From positions 6,572,001 through 6,636,000 of the forward strand of contig NZ_FMHY01000002.1 in NCBI RefSeq assembly GCF_900090225.1: a DNA stretch of 64,000 bases, given 5' to 3'. The notes under the pieces were generated by a model. That model was not told the origin of the DNA and made no database searches. It saw nothing but the letters and a program-made list of their open reading frames with translations. Positions 8,633 through 16,323 of this stretch are shown piece by piece; the first letter of the stretch is position 1, and the number at the start of each line of letters is the position of its first letter. A program made the position numbers and the translations under genes. The DNA is from Micromonospora eburnea. GTDB taxonomy: Bacteria; Actinomycetota; Actinomycetes; Mycobacteriales; Micromonosporaceae.

Positions 8633-9549
8633 GTGGCACCCCCGGGCATCGCCTGGTCAGCCGCCGGACGCGGAAGACGTCCGGTGGCTCCGGCGGCGCC
8701 ACCGGAGCCACCGGACGGGTGCCCCGGGCCGTGTCCGGACGCGGACCGGGGCTCCGCGCTGGGAGCGCCGTCCAGTGTCGCAGGTCCACCGGGACCGCCG
8801 GACAGCGGTCGATCATGAATGGTGTCGGACCGGATCAGGCCGTCACGTACGGCGATCCGCCGACGGGCCCGGGCGGCCACCTCCTGGTCGTGCGTCACCA
8901 TCACCAGGGCCACCCCGGACTCGGCGTTCAGCCGTTCCAGCAGCTCCAGCACCGCCTCGCCGGTGGCGGTGTCCAGGTTGCCGGTGGGCTCGTCGGCGAG
9001 CAACACCGCCGGGTCGGTGACCAGGGCGCGGGCGATGGCCACCCGCTGCTGCTCCCCGCCGGAGAGCTGGTTGGGCCGGTGGTCCAGCCGGTGCCCGAGC
9101 CCGACCCGGCCGAGCATCGCCGCCGCGCGTTCCCGCCGCTGCCGCGCCCCGACCCCCCGATAGACCAGCGGCAGCGCGACGTTGTCCACCGCCGACGTCC
9201 GGGGCAGCAGGTGGAACGCCTGGAAGACGAAGCCGATGGTCTCGTTGCGCAACGCCGCCAGCTCGGGCGCGCCGAGGGCGGCCACGTCCCGGCCGCCGAT
9301 CACCAGCCGGCCGCCGGTCGGCCGGTCCAGCCCGCCGAGCAGGTGCATCAGGGTGGACTTGCCGGAGCCGGACGGTCCGATCACCGCCACGTACTCGCCG
9401 GAGGCGATGGTGAGCGACACCCCGCGCAGGGCGGGCACGGTCACGCCGTCCAGCTCGTACGTCCGGGACACGTCGACCGCCTCGATCGCCGGCACCCCGG
9501 CGGGCAGCGCGGGCACCGGCCGGCCCCGGGTCGGGACCCCGGCGCTCAC
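8629..9549 (-). CDS. ABC transporter ATP-binding protein, MacB/LolD type
   Basis: A 306-residue ATPase. Walker A is GPSGSGKST near residue 57, the Q-loop is FVFQAFHLLPR, the signature is LSGGEQQRVAIARALV, Walker B is VLLADEPTG and the switch is VMVTHDQE. LolD/MacB ATPases are usually near 230 residues; this one carries an extra tail of about 50, rich in Gly/Ser/Ala/Pro. DNA coding for the tail contains a 14-bp perfect inverted repeat (8680-8693 with 8702-8715) just before the overlapping permease start, which may influence permease expression. It overlaps the adaptor gene stop by GTGA. Confidence 0.93.
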   Translation of the reverse strand: MSAGVPTRGRPVPALPAGVPAIEAVDVSRTYELDGVTVPALRGVSLTIASGEYVAVIGPSGSGKSTLMHLLGGLDRPTGGRLVIGGRDVAALGAPELAALRNETIGFVFQAFHLLPRTSAVDNVALPLVYRGVGARQRRERAAAMLGRVGLGHRLDHRPNQLSGGEQQRVAIARALVTDPAVLLADEPTGNLDTATGEAVLELLERLNAESGVALVMVTHDQEVAARARRRIAVRDGLIRSDTIHDRPLSGGPGGPATLDGAPSAEPRSASGHGPGHPSGGSGGAAGATGRLPRPAADQAMPGGAT

Positions 9550-10931
9550 TTCAGTTCCTGGCCGTCGTGGATCCGGTCGGTGCCGCGCACCACGATCCGG
9601 TCGCCGGCCCGCACCCCGCTGACGATCTGCACCAGGTCCTGCCCCTGCACCCCGACGGTCACCGGCACCCGGCCGGCCCTGCCGTCCCGCAGCACCCAGA
9701 CCGCGTCCCGCCCGTCGTCGGAGAAGACCGCCGAGGCGGGTACGGCCACCGCGTCGGTCGCCTCGCGTACCCGGAGGTGGACCACGGCGTTCATGCCGGG
9801 ACGGGGGGTCGGCGCCGGCTCCCCCTCCCCGAGCCGGCCGGCACCGAGGCCGAGGCGGACCCGGTAGGTGACGCCGCCCCGGGCGGAGCTGGTGGGCAGC
9901 ACGTCCACCGAGCGGACCGTGGCGTCGTACGTCGCGCCGGTCGCCGCGTCCAGCTCCACCGAGGCGGTCAGGCCGGCCCGGACCAGCAGCACGTCGGTCT
10001 CGTCCACCTCGGCGAGCAGGCCGAGCTGGCCGATGTCCACGATGGTGAGGACGGGAGTACCGGCGGTGACCCGGCCGCCCGCAGGCACCGCGTCGTCCAC
10101 CCCCGGCGGGGGGCCGCCCTGAGCACCGGCTCCCAGGACCGCCGGGTCGATTCCCGCCGCACCGCCGCCGGCCGCGCCGAGCAGGCTGGTGAGGTCGGTC
10201 GGGGCGGCGGCCCGGGTGCCGCCCGGCTGCACCACCCCGGCGATCGGGGCGCGCAGGGTGAGCGCGTCGACGGTCGCCTTCGCCAGGTCGTACGCCTGCT
10301 GGGCCTGGAGGCGCTGCGCGGCGGACAGCGCGCTGACGGCGTTGTTCAGCCCGGCCATCCCGCGCTGCACCGCGGCGACCGCCTGGTCGGCGGCGCGGGC
10401 GGCTGACTCGTACTGCTGCTGGGCGGAATCGACCTGGAGCAGCAGCGCGGACCGCAGCTGCGGGTCACCGATCTTCCCGGCGGCCTGGCGCGCGGCGTCG
10501 AACGCCTCGGCGGCGGCCTTGTCGGTGCCGCGCCGGCGCCCGCCCAGGTCGCCCACGCCGACGCCCCGGCCGGCCCGCCGGGCCGCGCGCAGCGCCTCAC
10601 GGGCCTGCTTCAGCCGCTCCTGTGCGGACGGCGAGTCGATCACGGCGAGCACCTGGCCGCGGGCGACCCGCTGTCCGGGCTGGACCCGCAGGCTGGCCAG
10701 GGTCCCGTCGGCGGGCGCGGTGAGGGTGGCGGCGGCCCGGGCGGTCACCGTGGCCGGCGCGTCGATCACCTCGGCGACCTCGGAGCGGCCCACCTGGGCC
10801 ACGGTGACGCCGGACTGGTCGTCACCGCAGGAGGCGGCGGTGGTGCCGGTCAGGGCGACGACGGCGAGGAGGGCGGTGAGCAGGCGGGGGCGGGTGGCCA
10901 CGGGCAACCGCGGCGAGTGGGGGCGGCGCAC
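9546..10931 (-). CDS. Periplasmic adaptor (HlyD/MacA family) lipoprotein-like
   Basis: A 461-residue membrane-fusion-type adaptor. After a hydrophobic N-terminus (LLTALLAVVALTGTTAASCG, a weak lipobox) come a biotinyl-lipoyl-like half-motif (ADGTLASLRVQPGQRVARGQ), a long coiled-coil hairpin (ALRAARRAGRG through AQRLQAQQAYDLAKATVDAL), the second lipoyl half (RAPIAGVVQPGG) and a beta-barrel part. An Ala/Gly/Pro-rich insertion sits inside the lipoyl region. It would link the MacB-type permease to the cell wall side. GTG 10931 and GTG 10901 are both possible starts, neither with a clear ribosome site. It is first in the exporter operon. Confidence 0.86.
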   Translation of the reverse strand: MRRPHSPRLPVATRPRLLTALLAVVALTGTTAASCGDDQSGVTVAQVGRSEVAEVIDAPATVTARAAATLTAPADGTLASLRVQPGQRVARGQVLAVIDSPSAQERLKQAREALRAARRAGRGVGVGDLGGRRRGTDKAAAEAFDAARQAAGKIGDPQLRSALLLQVDSAQQQYESAARAADQAVAAVQRGMAGLNNAVSALSAAQRLQAQQAYDLAKATVDALTLRAPIAGVVQPGGTRAAAPTDLTSLLGAAGGGAAGIDPAVLGAGAQGGPPPGVDDAVPAGGRVTAGTPVLTIVDIGQLGLLAEVDETDVLLVRAGLTASVELDAATGATYDATVRSVDVLPTSSARGGVTYRVRLGLGAGRLGEGEPAPTPRPGMNAVVHLRVREATDAVAVPASAVFSDDGRDAVWVLRDGRAGRVPVTVGVQGQDLVQIVSGVRAGDRIVVRGTDRIHDGQELK

Positions 10932-10975
10932 TCGTCGATGGTACGAGGGCCGGGAAAGGCCACCACGACACCGGG

Positions 10976-12292
10976 TCAGGCACCGGCGACCGTGCGGAGG
11001 TAGTTCACGCAGTCGTCGTGCAGACCGGACCAGGGGTCGCCGAACACCTGGTCCGCGGCCTCGTCCAGGGATTGGCGTTCGTGCACCACCGCCCGGAAGA
11101 AGTCGAGCACCCGCTGCTCGCCGTACCGGTCGACCAGGTGGTGTACGGCCAGGTAGCTGACGCCATAGGCACCGCCGACCCGGTCGTCGGCCGCGTCGTC
11201 GGCAGGCGCCAGCGAGTCGAGCCGGCCGTTCCATCCGCCATGGACCAGTTTCCGCACCTCGGCGAGACCGTCGTAGCGGGCCACCCGCTGGCCGTCCGCG
11301 CCCGCGTGCTCGGCCAGCCCTTCCACCAGCCACCAGGTGGACCGGTCCGAGTAGCCCCGGTCGGGCAGCGACGCGGCGTGGGTCAGTTCGTGCCGGAGCA
11401 GGTCGTCGGTCCCGGTCGGGGTGCTGGTCTGCGCGTTCAGCACGACGTCGTGGTGCCCGCCGCCGACGCCGACCGCGTAACCGGCCGTCCATTTCGGTCG
11501 CCCGCCGCCGTACCAGCGCTGCCACTCGGTGCGGCCCGCGTAGAAGACCAGGTAGCGGTCCGGCGGGGTGCCGGCGACCGCGTACCGGTCGGCGACCTCG
11601 GCGGCGGCCTCGGCCTGGGCGAGCAGCCCGGGAAGCTTGGCCCGCAGCGCCGGCGTGGTGGCCACCATGGTCCGCTTCCCCACCGCCACGGCCAGGTCGC
11701 TCACCTCCCAGGGCCGGGCCCCGGCCGGCTCCGCCCGGGACTCCTCGACGGTGACCAGCCGGGGCTCCTCCCCGACGATCCGCCACCGGGTGCCGATCGC
11801 CACGGTGCTCGGGGTGCAGTCCGGCACCACGAAGCAGTAACCGACCGTCACCGTCAGCCGCCACTCCCCCGGCCGCCCGTCGACCTTCGCCGGCACGCCG
11901 TCCACCTCCGGGCGCCACACCGTGACGCGCAGCGCGCGCAGGGCGGCGTACCGGCGGGTGAGGGCGGGGCGGGCGGCCGACTCCGCGACGGCGAGGAAGC
12001 CGGGCCGGTCGCCGGCGAGCAGTGCGGCGGCCTGGCGGTCGAGTTGCACGGCCATCCGCTCCGCGAGGCGGCGGGCCGCCGGGTCGTCGGGCGGCCCCGC
12101 CGCCGGTCGCCCCGCCGCGCCTGGCACGAGCAGGAGTACGCCCGGCACGCCGCACGCCAGCACGGCGAGCACCAGCCCGAGCGGCGCCCACAGCGGCCAC
12201 CGCCGGCGGGACCTGCCCCGCCGCCGCTCCCACCGTTCCCAGGATCGGGCCCGATCCGGGAAGTGGTGGCTTCGGATCGGCCGGAACGCCAC
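10976..12292 (-). CDS. Membrane-anchored HExxH metalloprotease-like protein
   Basis: A 438-residue protein. A basic N-terminus and one membrane span (PLGLVLAVLACGVPGVLLLV, near residues 37-56) are followed by an extracytoplasmic region. LRHELTHAAS near residue 295 gives HExxH, and WWLVEGLAEHAG about 30 residues later supplies the third ligand Glu, as in gluzincin (peptidase MA-like) enzymes. The substrate is unknown. It precedes the exporter operon with 44 bp between. The start is uncertain: GTG 12292 has no good ribosome site, and a second frame opening at ATG 12342 encodes a similar DRARSW-containing N-terminus, hinting at an old duplication or a frameshift. Confidence 0.75.
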   Translation of the reverse strand: MAFRPIRSHHFPDRARSWERWERRRGRSRRRWPLWAPLGLVLAVLACGVPGVLLLVPGAAGRPAAGPPDDPAARRLAERMAVQLDRQAAALLAGDRPGFLAVAESAARPALTRRYAALRALRVTVWRPEVDGVPAKVDGRPGEWRLTVTVGYCFVVPDCTPSTVAIGTRWRIVGEEPRLVTVEESRAEPAGARPWEVSDLAVAVGKRTMVATTPALRAKLPGLLAQAEAAAEVADRYAVAGTPPDRYLVFYAGRTEWQRWYGGGRPKWTAGYAVGVGGGHHDVVLNAQTSTPTGTDDLLRHELTHAASLPDRGYSDRSTWWLVEGLAEHAGADGQRVARYDGLAEVRKLVHGGWNGRLDSLAPADDAADDRVGGAYGVSYLAVHHLVDRYGEQRVLDFFRAVVHERQSLDEAADQVFGDPWSGLHDDCVNYLRTVAGA

Positions 12293-12366
12293 TGGTTCCA
12301 GGATCGAGCACGATCGTCCGGCTGCTCGTCAGCGTCGGTCATCCGGCGAAGGTTACCGCCGGTGGG

Positions 12367-12702
12367 TCAGACCGGGTGGTGGGCGAGGGTGAGCAGGGCC
12401 TTGTCCACCGCCCAGAGGCCCACCAGCAGTGCGCCGGGTACGGGACTCCCCGCCAGCGCGAGCAGCAGGCCGCCGGTGACGAAGCAGGCGGCCTGCACGG
12501 TGAGCTTGCCCGACGCGGGCAGCGGCACACTGGCCCTGGGCGAGCAGAACAGACCCCACACGACCGCGATCAGCAGCGGCGCGCCGAGGCCCGCGAGCAG
12601 GCGTACCGGCCAGCCGACGTCGAGGGTGAACCCCCACCATCCGGCGGCCACGATCAGCGCCAGCTCCAGCAGCAACGCAAGCGCGAGCAGCACACCCTTC
12701 AT
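12367..12702 (-). CDS. YrdB family (DUF2568) membrane protein
   Basis: A 111-residue integral membrane protein with four predicted helices: LLALALLLELALIVAAGWW, VRLLAGLGAPLLIAVVWGLF, LTVQAACFVTGGLLLALAG and ALLVGLWAVDKALLTL. The pattern matches the DUF2568/YrdB family of unknown function. GGAGG lies 7 nt before ATG 12702. It is divergent from the VOC pseudogene, with a strong nested inverted repeat in its upstream region (12748-12784) that probably binds a MarR- or TetR-like repressor; no such regulator gene is adjacent. Confidence 0.85.
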   Translation of the reverse strand: MKGVLLALALLLELALIVAAGWWGFTLDVGWPVRLLAGLGAPLLIAVVWGLFCSPRASVPLPASGKLTVQAACFVTGGLLLALAGSPVPGALLVGLWAVDKALLTLAHHPV

Positions 12703-12747
12703 GACAGGACCTCCAGTGTCCGGCGCGGCCGCCGTGCGGGGCGTTCG

Positions 12748-12784
12748 GCTAATTGACTTAGCTAATAAGCTAATCCTATTAGCC
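12748..12784. promoter_or_regulatory. Nested inverted-repeat operator upstream of yrdB-like gene
   Basis: An AT-rich island in GC-rich DNA. The inner palindrome is TTAGCT (12758-12763), AATA, AGCTAA (12768-12773). The outer arms are GGCTAAT (12748-12754) and ATTAGCC (12778-12784), symmetric about the same centre to within half a base. The size and symmetry fit two overlapping sites for a dimeric repressor placed 46 bp before the yrdB start and close to the VOC promoter. Confidence 0.6.
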
Positions 12785-12798
12785 TGTGCCGTCAAGAC

Positions 12799-12829
12799 TT
12801 GACCTCAACCCGAGTGGAGCTTGCAAGAT
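12799..12829 (+). promoter_or_regulatory. MerR/SoxR-type promoter of VOC gene, leaderless layout
   Basis: The -35 TTGACC (12799-12804) and -10 CAAGAT (12824-12829) are separated by 19 bp, the over-long spacer typical of MerR-family activated promoters. The spacer region holds an imperfect dyad, ACCTCAAC (12802-12809) with GTGGAGCT (12814-12821), close to the CCTCAA...TTGAGG pattern of SoxR/MerR sites but with two mismatches. The expected transcription start falls at the ATG at 12837, so the mRNA would be leaderless. Confidence 0.55.
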
Positions 12830-12836
12830 CGACAGC

Positions 12837-13240
12837 ATGACGCTCTCCGGAAACGCCCACGTACGCCTCGCCCGCCCCAGCCGCGACCTGGCCGCCGCCG
12901 AACGGTTCTGGGTGGACGGGCTCGGCCTGCGGGTGCTGTACCGGAGCACGGCCGACGGTCCGGGCGAGCACGATCTCGTGATGGTGGGCTGGCCGGACGC
13001 CGGCTGGCACCTCGAACTGGTCGGCGGCGCGCACCTCACCGTGACCCCGAACCCCACCAGCGAGGACCTGTTCGTGCTCTACCTGGACGGACCGGTCGAC
13101 GACGACCTGGTCGGGAGACTGGAACGGGCCGGCGGGACCAGGGTCTCCGCCGGCCCGTACTGGGACCGCTGGGGGTGACGTTCGCCGACCCGGACGGCTA
13201 CCGCCTGGTGCTGAGCACCCGGGCCTGGTCGAACGGCTGA
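12837..13240 (+). pseudogene. VOC (glyoxalase-like) protein, frameshifted near its 3' end
   Basis: Reading from ATG 12837 gives a VOC-fold protein (NAHVRLARPSRDLAAAERFW, then LVMVGWPDAGWHLELVGG) that stops at TGA 13176-13178 after GPYWDRWG. The conserved last strand, VTFADPDGYRLVLSTRAW, follows at once in another frame and ends at 13240. One extra G in the G5 run at 13171-13175 would restore WGVTFADPDGYR. The C-terminal strand carries a metal-site residue in this family, so the split product is probably inactive. It is either a true single-base deletion or a sequencing error in a homopolymer. The leaderless MerR-type promoter upstream is partly decayed, favouring a true pseudogene. Confidence 0.75.
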
Positions 13241-13241
13241 G

Positions 13242-14162
13242 TCACTTCTTGCTGACCAGCGCCCGACCGAAGAACATCAGGTTGGCCGGGCGCTCGGCCA
13301 GGCGACGCATCAGATAGCCGTACCACTGGTCGCCGTAGGGGACGTAGGTACGCACGGTGTAGCCCTCGCCGATCAGCCGCTTCTGCTCCTCGGGCCGGAT
13401 GCCGTACAACATCTGGAACTCGAAGCGGTCCGGGCCGCGATCGAACCACCGGGCCCGGTCCTCGCCGATGGCGATCAGGCGCGGGTCGTGGGTGGCCAGC
13501 ATCGGGTAGCCGTCACCGGACATCAGCACGTTCATGCAGCGCACGTACGACTTGTCGACCTCGCGGGCGGACTGGTACGCCACCGACTCCGGCTCCTTGT
13601 ACGCGCCCTTGCAGAGCCGCACCCGGGAACCGGCGCCGGACAACTCCCGGCAGTCCGACTCGGTACGCCGCAGGTACGCCTGGAGCACCGCACCGGTCGA
13701 CGGATAGTCCAGGCGCAGCTTGGCGAGGATGTCCAGCGTCGAGTCGGTGGTGGTGTGGTCCTCCATGTCCAGGGTGACCGTGGTGCCCGCCGCGTCCGCC
13801 GCCGCGCAGATCGCCCGAGCGTTGTCGTACGCGAGCTGCTCGTCGAACATCTGCCCGAGCGCGGAGAGCTTCACGCTGACCTCGGCGGCCGGGGTCAGCT
13901 CGGCGGCGGCGAGCAGCCGCAGCAGCTTGAGGTATTCGTCCCGGGTGGCGTTCGCCTGCTCCGGGGTGACGGTGTCCTCACCAAGGTTGTCGAGGGTGAC
14001 CGCGAGGCCGTCGGCGACGAGCGCGCGGGTCACGCGCAGCGCGTCGTCAGTGCCGGCGCCGGCGACGAACCGGCGGACGACGTCCCGGGTGAACGGGGCC
14101 GTCGCGACGAGCCGCTCGACCTGGGATGACCGGGCCGCGGCGAGGATGACGGATCGGAGCAT
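13242..14162 (-). CDS. Proline dehydrogenase
   Basis: A 306-residue monofunctional proline dehydrogenase, the first step of proline catabolism (proline to pyrroline-5-carboxylate, with FAD reduction at the membrane). Visible family blocks are VSVKLSALGQ, TLDMEDHTTTDSTL, VLQAYLRRTESDC, VRLCKGAYKEP and FEFQMLYGIRPEEQ near the C-terminus, with VPYGDQWYGYLMRRLAERP ending the barrel; RR in the last block binds the proline carboxylate. The P5C dehydrogenase partner is not in the window. ATG 14162 is the natural start. The gene ends one base from the end of the VOC pseudogene. Confidence 0.93.
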   Translation of the reverse strand: MLRSVILAAARSSQVERLVATAPFTRDVVRRFVAGAGTDDALRVTRALVADGLAVTLDNLGEDTVTPEQANATRDEYLKLLRLLAAAELTPAAEVSVKLSALGQMFDEQLAYDNARAICAAADAAGTTVTLDMEDHTTTDSTLDILAKLRLDYPSTGAVLQAYLRRTESDCRELSGAGSRVRLCKGAYKEPESVAYQSAREVDKSYVRCMNVLMSGDGYPMLATHDPRLIAIGEDRARWFDRGPDRFEFQMLYGIRPEEQKRLIGEGYTVRTYVPYGDQWYGYLMRRLAERPANLMFFGRALVSKK

Positions 14163-14226
14163 GGGCCGAGCGTAACGCCCGGCCGGGGGCCTGCGCGGGT
14201 GGCCCGGGTCGGCTACAAACGATCCC

Positions 14227-14487
14227 GTGGAACGACGCCCCCGACGCCGCCTCCGGTCGGCCACCGTGCACCTCGGCGCGCTGACCGCGCTGGCGCTCAC
14301 CCTCTCCGGGTGCAACAACGACGATGACGACTGCGCCCTCGGCCCGGCCGGGGGTGGCGGCGACACGGTCGCCCTGGCCCTGCGGGTCCCCGGGCCGGCC
14401 GCCGCCCGGGACACCCCCGCCCCGGCCGCCGCCGCGCTGCCCGCCCGGGGCGGCTTCGGCACCCACCTCGCCTCCTGCGGCGGCTGA
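14227..14487 (+). CDS. Small lipoprotein with GGFG C-terminal tail
   Basis: An 86-residue secreted protein: basic start, hydrophobic segment and lipobox LTLSGC near residue 29, then NNDDDDC. A low-complexity Gly/Ala/Pro linker follows, and the C-terminus is RGGFGTHLASCGG. The next gene starts 1 bp later and encodes a YgiC/YjfC-type ATP-grasp ligase. In E. coli the same ligase family is paired with YgiB/YjfM (DUF1190) lipoproteins, which, as I recall, also end in a Gly-Phe-Gly-rich tail. I infer that this is a shortened DUF1190-like partner and a possible substrate of the ligase. Function unknown. The start is GTG 14227. Confidence 0.7.
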   Translation: MERRPRRRLRSATVHLGALTALALTLSGCNNDDDDCALGPAGGGGDTVALALRVPGPAAARDTPAPAAAALPARGGFGTHLASCGG

Positions 14488-14488
14488 C

Positions 14489-15655
14489 GTGCGGCGCGAG
14501 CCCAGCACCCCGCGCCCCGACTGGGACGCCACCATCCGCGCCCAGGGCCTGGTGTACGTCGACACCGAGCTGCCCGACGGCGGGATCATGTCGTACTGGG
14601 ACGAGACCGCCGCGTACGCCTTCGAACTGGACGAGGTGCTCCGGCTGGAGGAGGCGACCGAGGAACTGCACCGGATGTCGGTGGCCGCGGCCGAGCACAT
14701 CGTCGCCCGAAACCGGTACGCGGAGTTCGGCATCCCGGCCTGGGCGGCGGAGGCGGTCGCCCGGTCGCTGCGGGAGTCCCCGCCGAACCTCTACGGCCGC
14801 TTCGACCTCTGGTACGACGGCACCTGGCCGCCCAAGCTGCTGGAGTACAACGCCGACACCCCGACCTCGCTGGTCGAGGCGAGCATCGTGCAGTGGTACT
14901 GGCTGGAGCACACCCACCCCGAGGCGGACCAGTGGAACAGCCTGCACGAGCGGCTGGTCGGGGCGTGGGCGAAGATCGGCGCGGGGTTGCACGACCCGCG
15001 GGTGCACGTGGTCTGGTCCGAGGAGGAGGAGTCCGGCGAGGACCAGATCACCGCCGGCTACCTGGCCGAGACGGCCCGCCAGGCCGGGCTGGACGTCACC
15101 CTCATGCCGATCCAACGGATCGGCTGGGACGGGCGGCGCTTCGTGGACGCCGACGACCGGCCGATCACCACCTGTTTCAAGCTCTATCCCTGGGAATGGA
15201 TGCTGGCCGAGCCGTACGGGCCGCCGGCGCTGGAACCGGGCACCCCGACCACCTGGATCGAGCCGGCCTGGAAGCTGCTGCTGTCGAACAAGGCGCTGCT
15301 GGCGGTGCTCTGGGAGCTGCACCCGGGGCACGAGTACCTGCTGCCGGCATACCTGGACTCGCCGCGTGGGATGACCGGGTACGTCGCGAAGCCGCTGCTC
15401 GGCCGGGAGGGCGCATCGGTGCGCATCATCACCGAAGGGGCCGAAATCGCCAATCCGGGAATCTATGGCGACGAGGGATTCTGCTACCAGGAGTTCCGAG
15501 CATTGCCCGAATTCGCCGGTAATCACATGGTGTTGGGGAGCTGGATCGTCGACGGTGAGTCAGCCGGCGTCGGCGTACGGGAGAGCGCGAGCCTCATCAC
15601 GGACGGCTACGCGCGGTTTCTGCCCCACTACATCGACGCGCCGCGGGTCGGCTGA
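14489..15655 (+). CDS. Glutathionylspermidine synthase-like ATP-grasp ligase (YgiC/YjfC family)
   Basis: A 388-residue ATP-grasp enzyme similar to the synthetase half of E. coli Gsp. LYGRFDLWYDGTWPPKLLEY marks the acceptor-site region, LLEYNADTPTSLVEAS the metal site, KLYPWEWMLAEPYG and LLSNKALLAVLWELHPGHEY the nucleotide region, and YVAKPLLGREGASVRI the glycine-rich lid. Actinomycetes use mycothiol rather than glutathione, so a true glutathionylspermidine reaction is unlikely; the family is better viewed as an ATP-dependent peptide-amine or peptide-amino-acid ligase. Tight coupling to the lipoprotein (1-bp gap) makes that protein the leading substrate candidate. GTG 14489 fits homologue length. 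Confidence 0.85.
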   Translation: MRREPSTPRPDWDATIRAQGLVYVDTELPDGGIMSYWDETAAYAFELDEVLRLEEATEELHRMSVAAAEHIVARNRYAEFGIPAWAAEAVARSLRESPPNLYGRFDLWYDGTWPPKLLEYNADTPTSLVEASIVQWYWLEHTHPEADQWNSLHERLVGAWAKIGAGLHDPRVHVVWSEEEESGEDQITAGYLAETARQAGLDVTLMPIQRIGWDGRRFVDADDRPITTCFKLYPWEWMLAEPYGPPALEPGTPTTWIEPAWKLLLSNKALLAVLWELHPGHEYLLPAYLDSPRGMTGYVAKPLLGREGASVRIITEGAEIANPGIYGDEGFCYQEFRALPEFAGNHMVLGSWIVDGESAGVGVRESASLITDGYARFLPHYIDAPRVG

Positions 15656-15674
15656 GTCGTCTACCGTTGGTGTC

Positions 15675-16250
15675 GTGAACTTCGACGCGTACGCCCGGAC
15701 CGGTGTTGATCTCGTCAATGCCCGCCTGGACGACCTCGACGACCTTCGGGCCATCTTTCCCGACGAAAACGCGTGGATGCGCGACGAGGTCGCGGAACGC
15801 GACCTGGCGATCTTCCGGCGGGCCCAGAAGCGCCTGCGGGACGTCTTCGAGTACGGCACCTCGGGCCGCGACGGCGAGGCGGTGGCGGAGCTGAACGCGC
15901 TGCTGGAGTCGTTCCCGGTCCAGCCGCGCATCTCCGGCCACGACTCCAGCGACTGGCACATGCACGTGACCAGCCGGGGCGCCTCGGTCAGCTCCGAATA
16001 CCTGGCCGGCGCGGTGTGGGGCCTGTCGGTCTGGCTCTGCGAGTACGGCAGCGCCCGGTTCGGCGTCTGCGCGGACGAGCGGTGCGGCAACGTCTACCTG
16101 GACACCTCCTCGAACTGCTGCCGGCGGTTCTGCTCGGAGCGCTGCGCCACCCGCTCGCACGTGGCCGCGCACCGGGCCCGCAAGCGCGCCGCGATCGGCG
16201 ACCAGGTCACCGTCCCCACCCAGCCCGAGCCCCTGACCCCGGTCAGCTGA
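15675..16250 (+). CDS. CGNR zinc-finger / ABATE domain regulator
   Basis: A 191-residue protein with an N-terminal ABATE-like domain and a C-terminal CGNR-type zinc finger: FGVCADERCGNVYLD, then CCRRFCSERCATRSHVAAHR. The four Cys pairs and the following basic helix (HRARKRA) fit a DNA-binding finger. Such proteins are presumed transcription regulators with unknown ligands. It begins at GTG 15675, 19 bp after the ATP-grasp stop, on the same strand, so it may be co-transcribed; a leftover inverted-repeat terminator follows at 16267-16323. Confidence 0.85.
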   Translation: MNFDAYARTGVDLVNARLDDLDDLRAIFPDENAWMRDEVAERDLAIFRRAQKRLRDVFEYGTSGRDGEAVAELNALLESFPVQPRISGHDSSDWHMHVTSRGASVSSEYLAGAVWGLSVWLCEYGSARFGVCADERCGNVYLDTSSNCCRRFCSERCATRSHVAAHRARKRAAIGDQVTVPTQPEPLTPVS

Positions 16251-16266
16251 CCCCGCTCGGCCCGCG

Positions 16267-16323
16267 GTTGATCAAGAGGTTCGCGTCGGATCCGGACGGC
16301 ATGCCGAGGCAAACCCCTTGATC
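16267..16323. terminator. GATCAAG-type palindromic repeat, convergent terminator
   Basis: Left arm GATCAAGAGGTTCGCGTC (16270-16287) and right arm GAGGCAAACCCCTTGATC (16306-16323) pair at 15 of 18 positions. It lies between convergent genes. The same arm sequence recurs as a perfect copy at 60989-61048, so this is a repeat family as well as a terminator. Confidence 0.65.

Noticed and set aside
9546..12311. A 921-codon open frame covering the adaptor and the upstream HExxH gene
   Set aside because: Only the part below 10931 is a real adaptor. The upstream part is an Arg/Gly/Pro-rich frame in the shadow of the HExxH gene, whose own frame has motifs and a membrane span.
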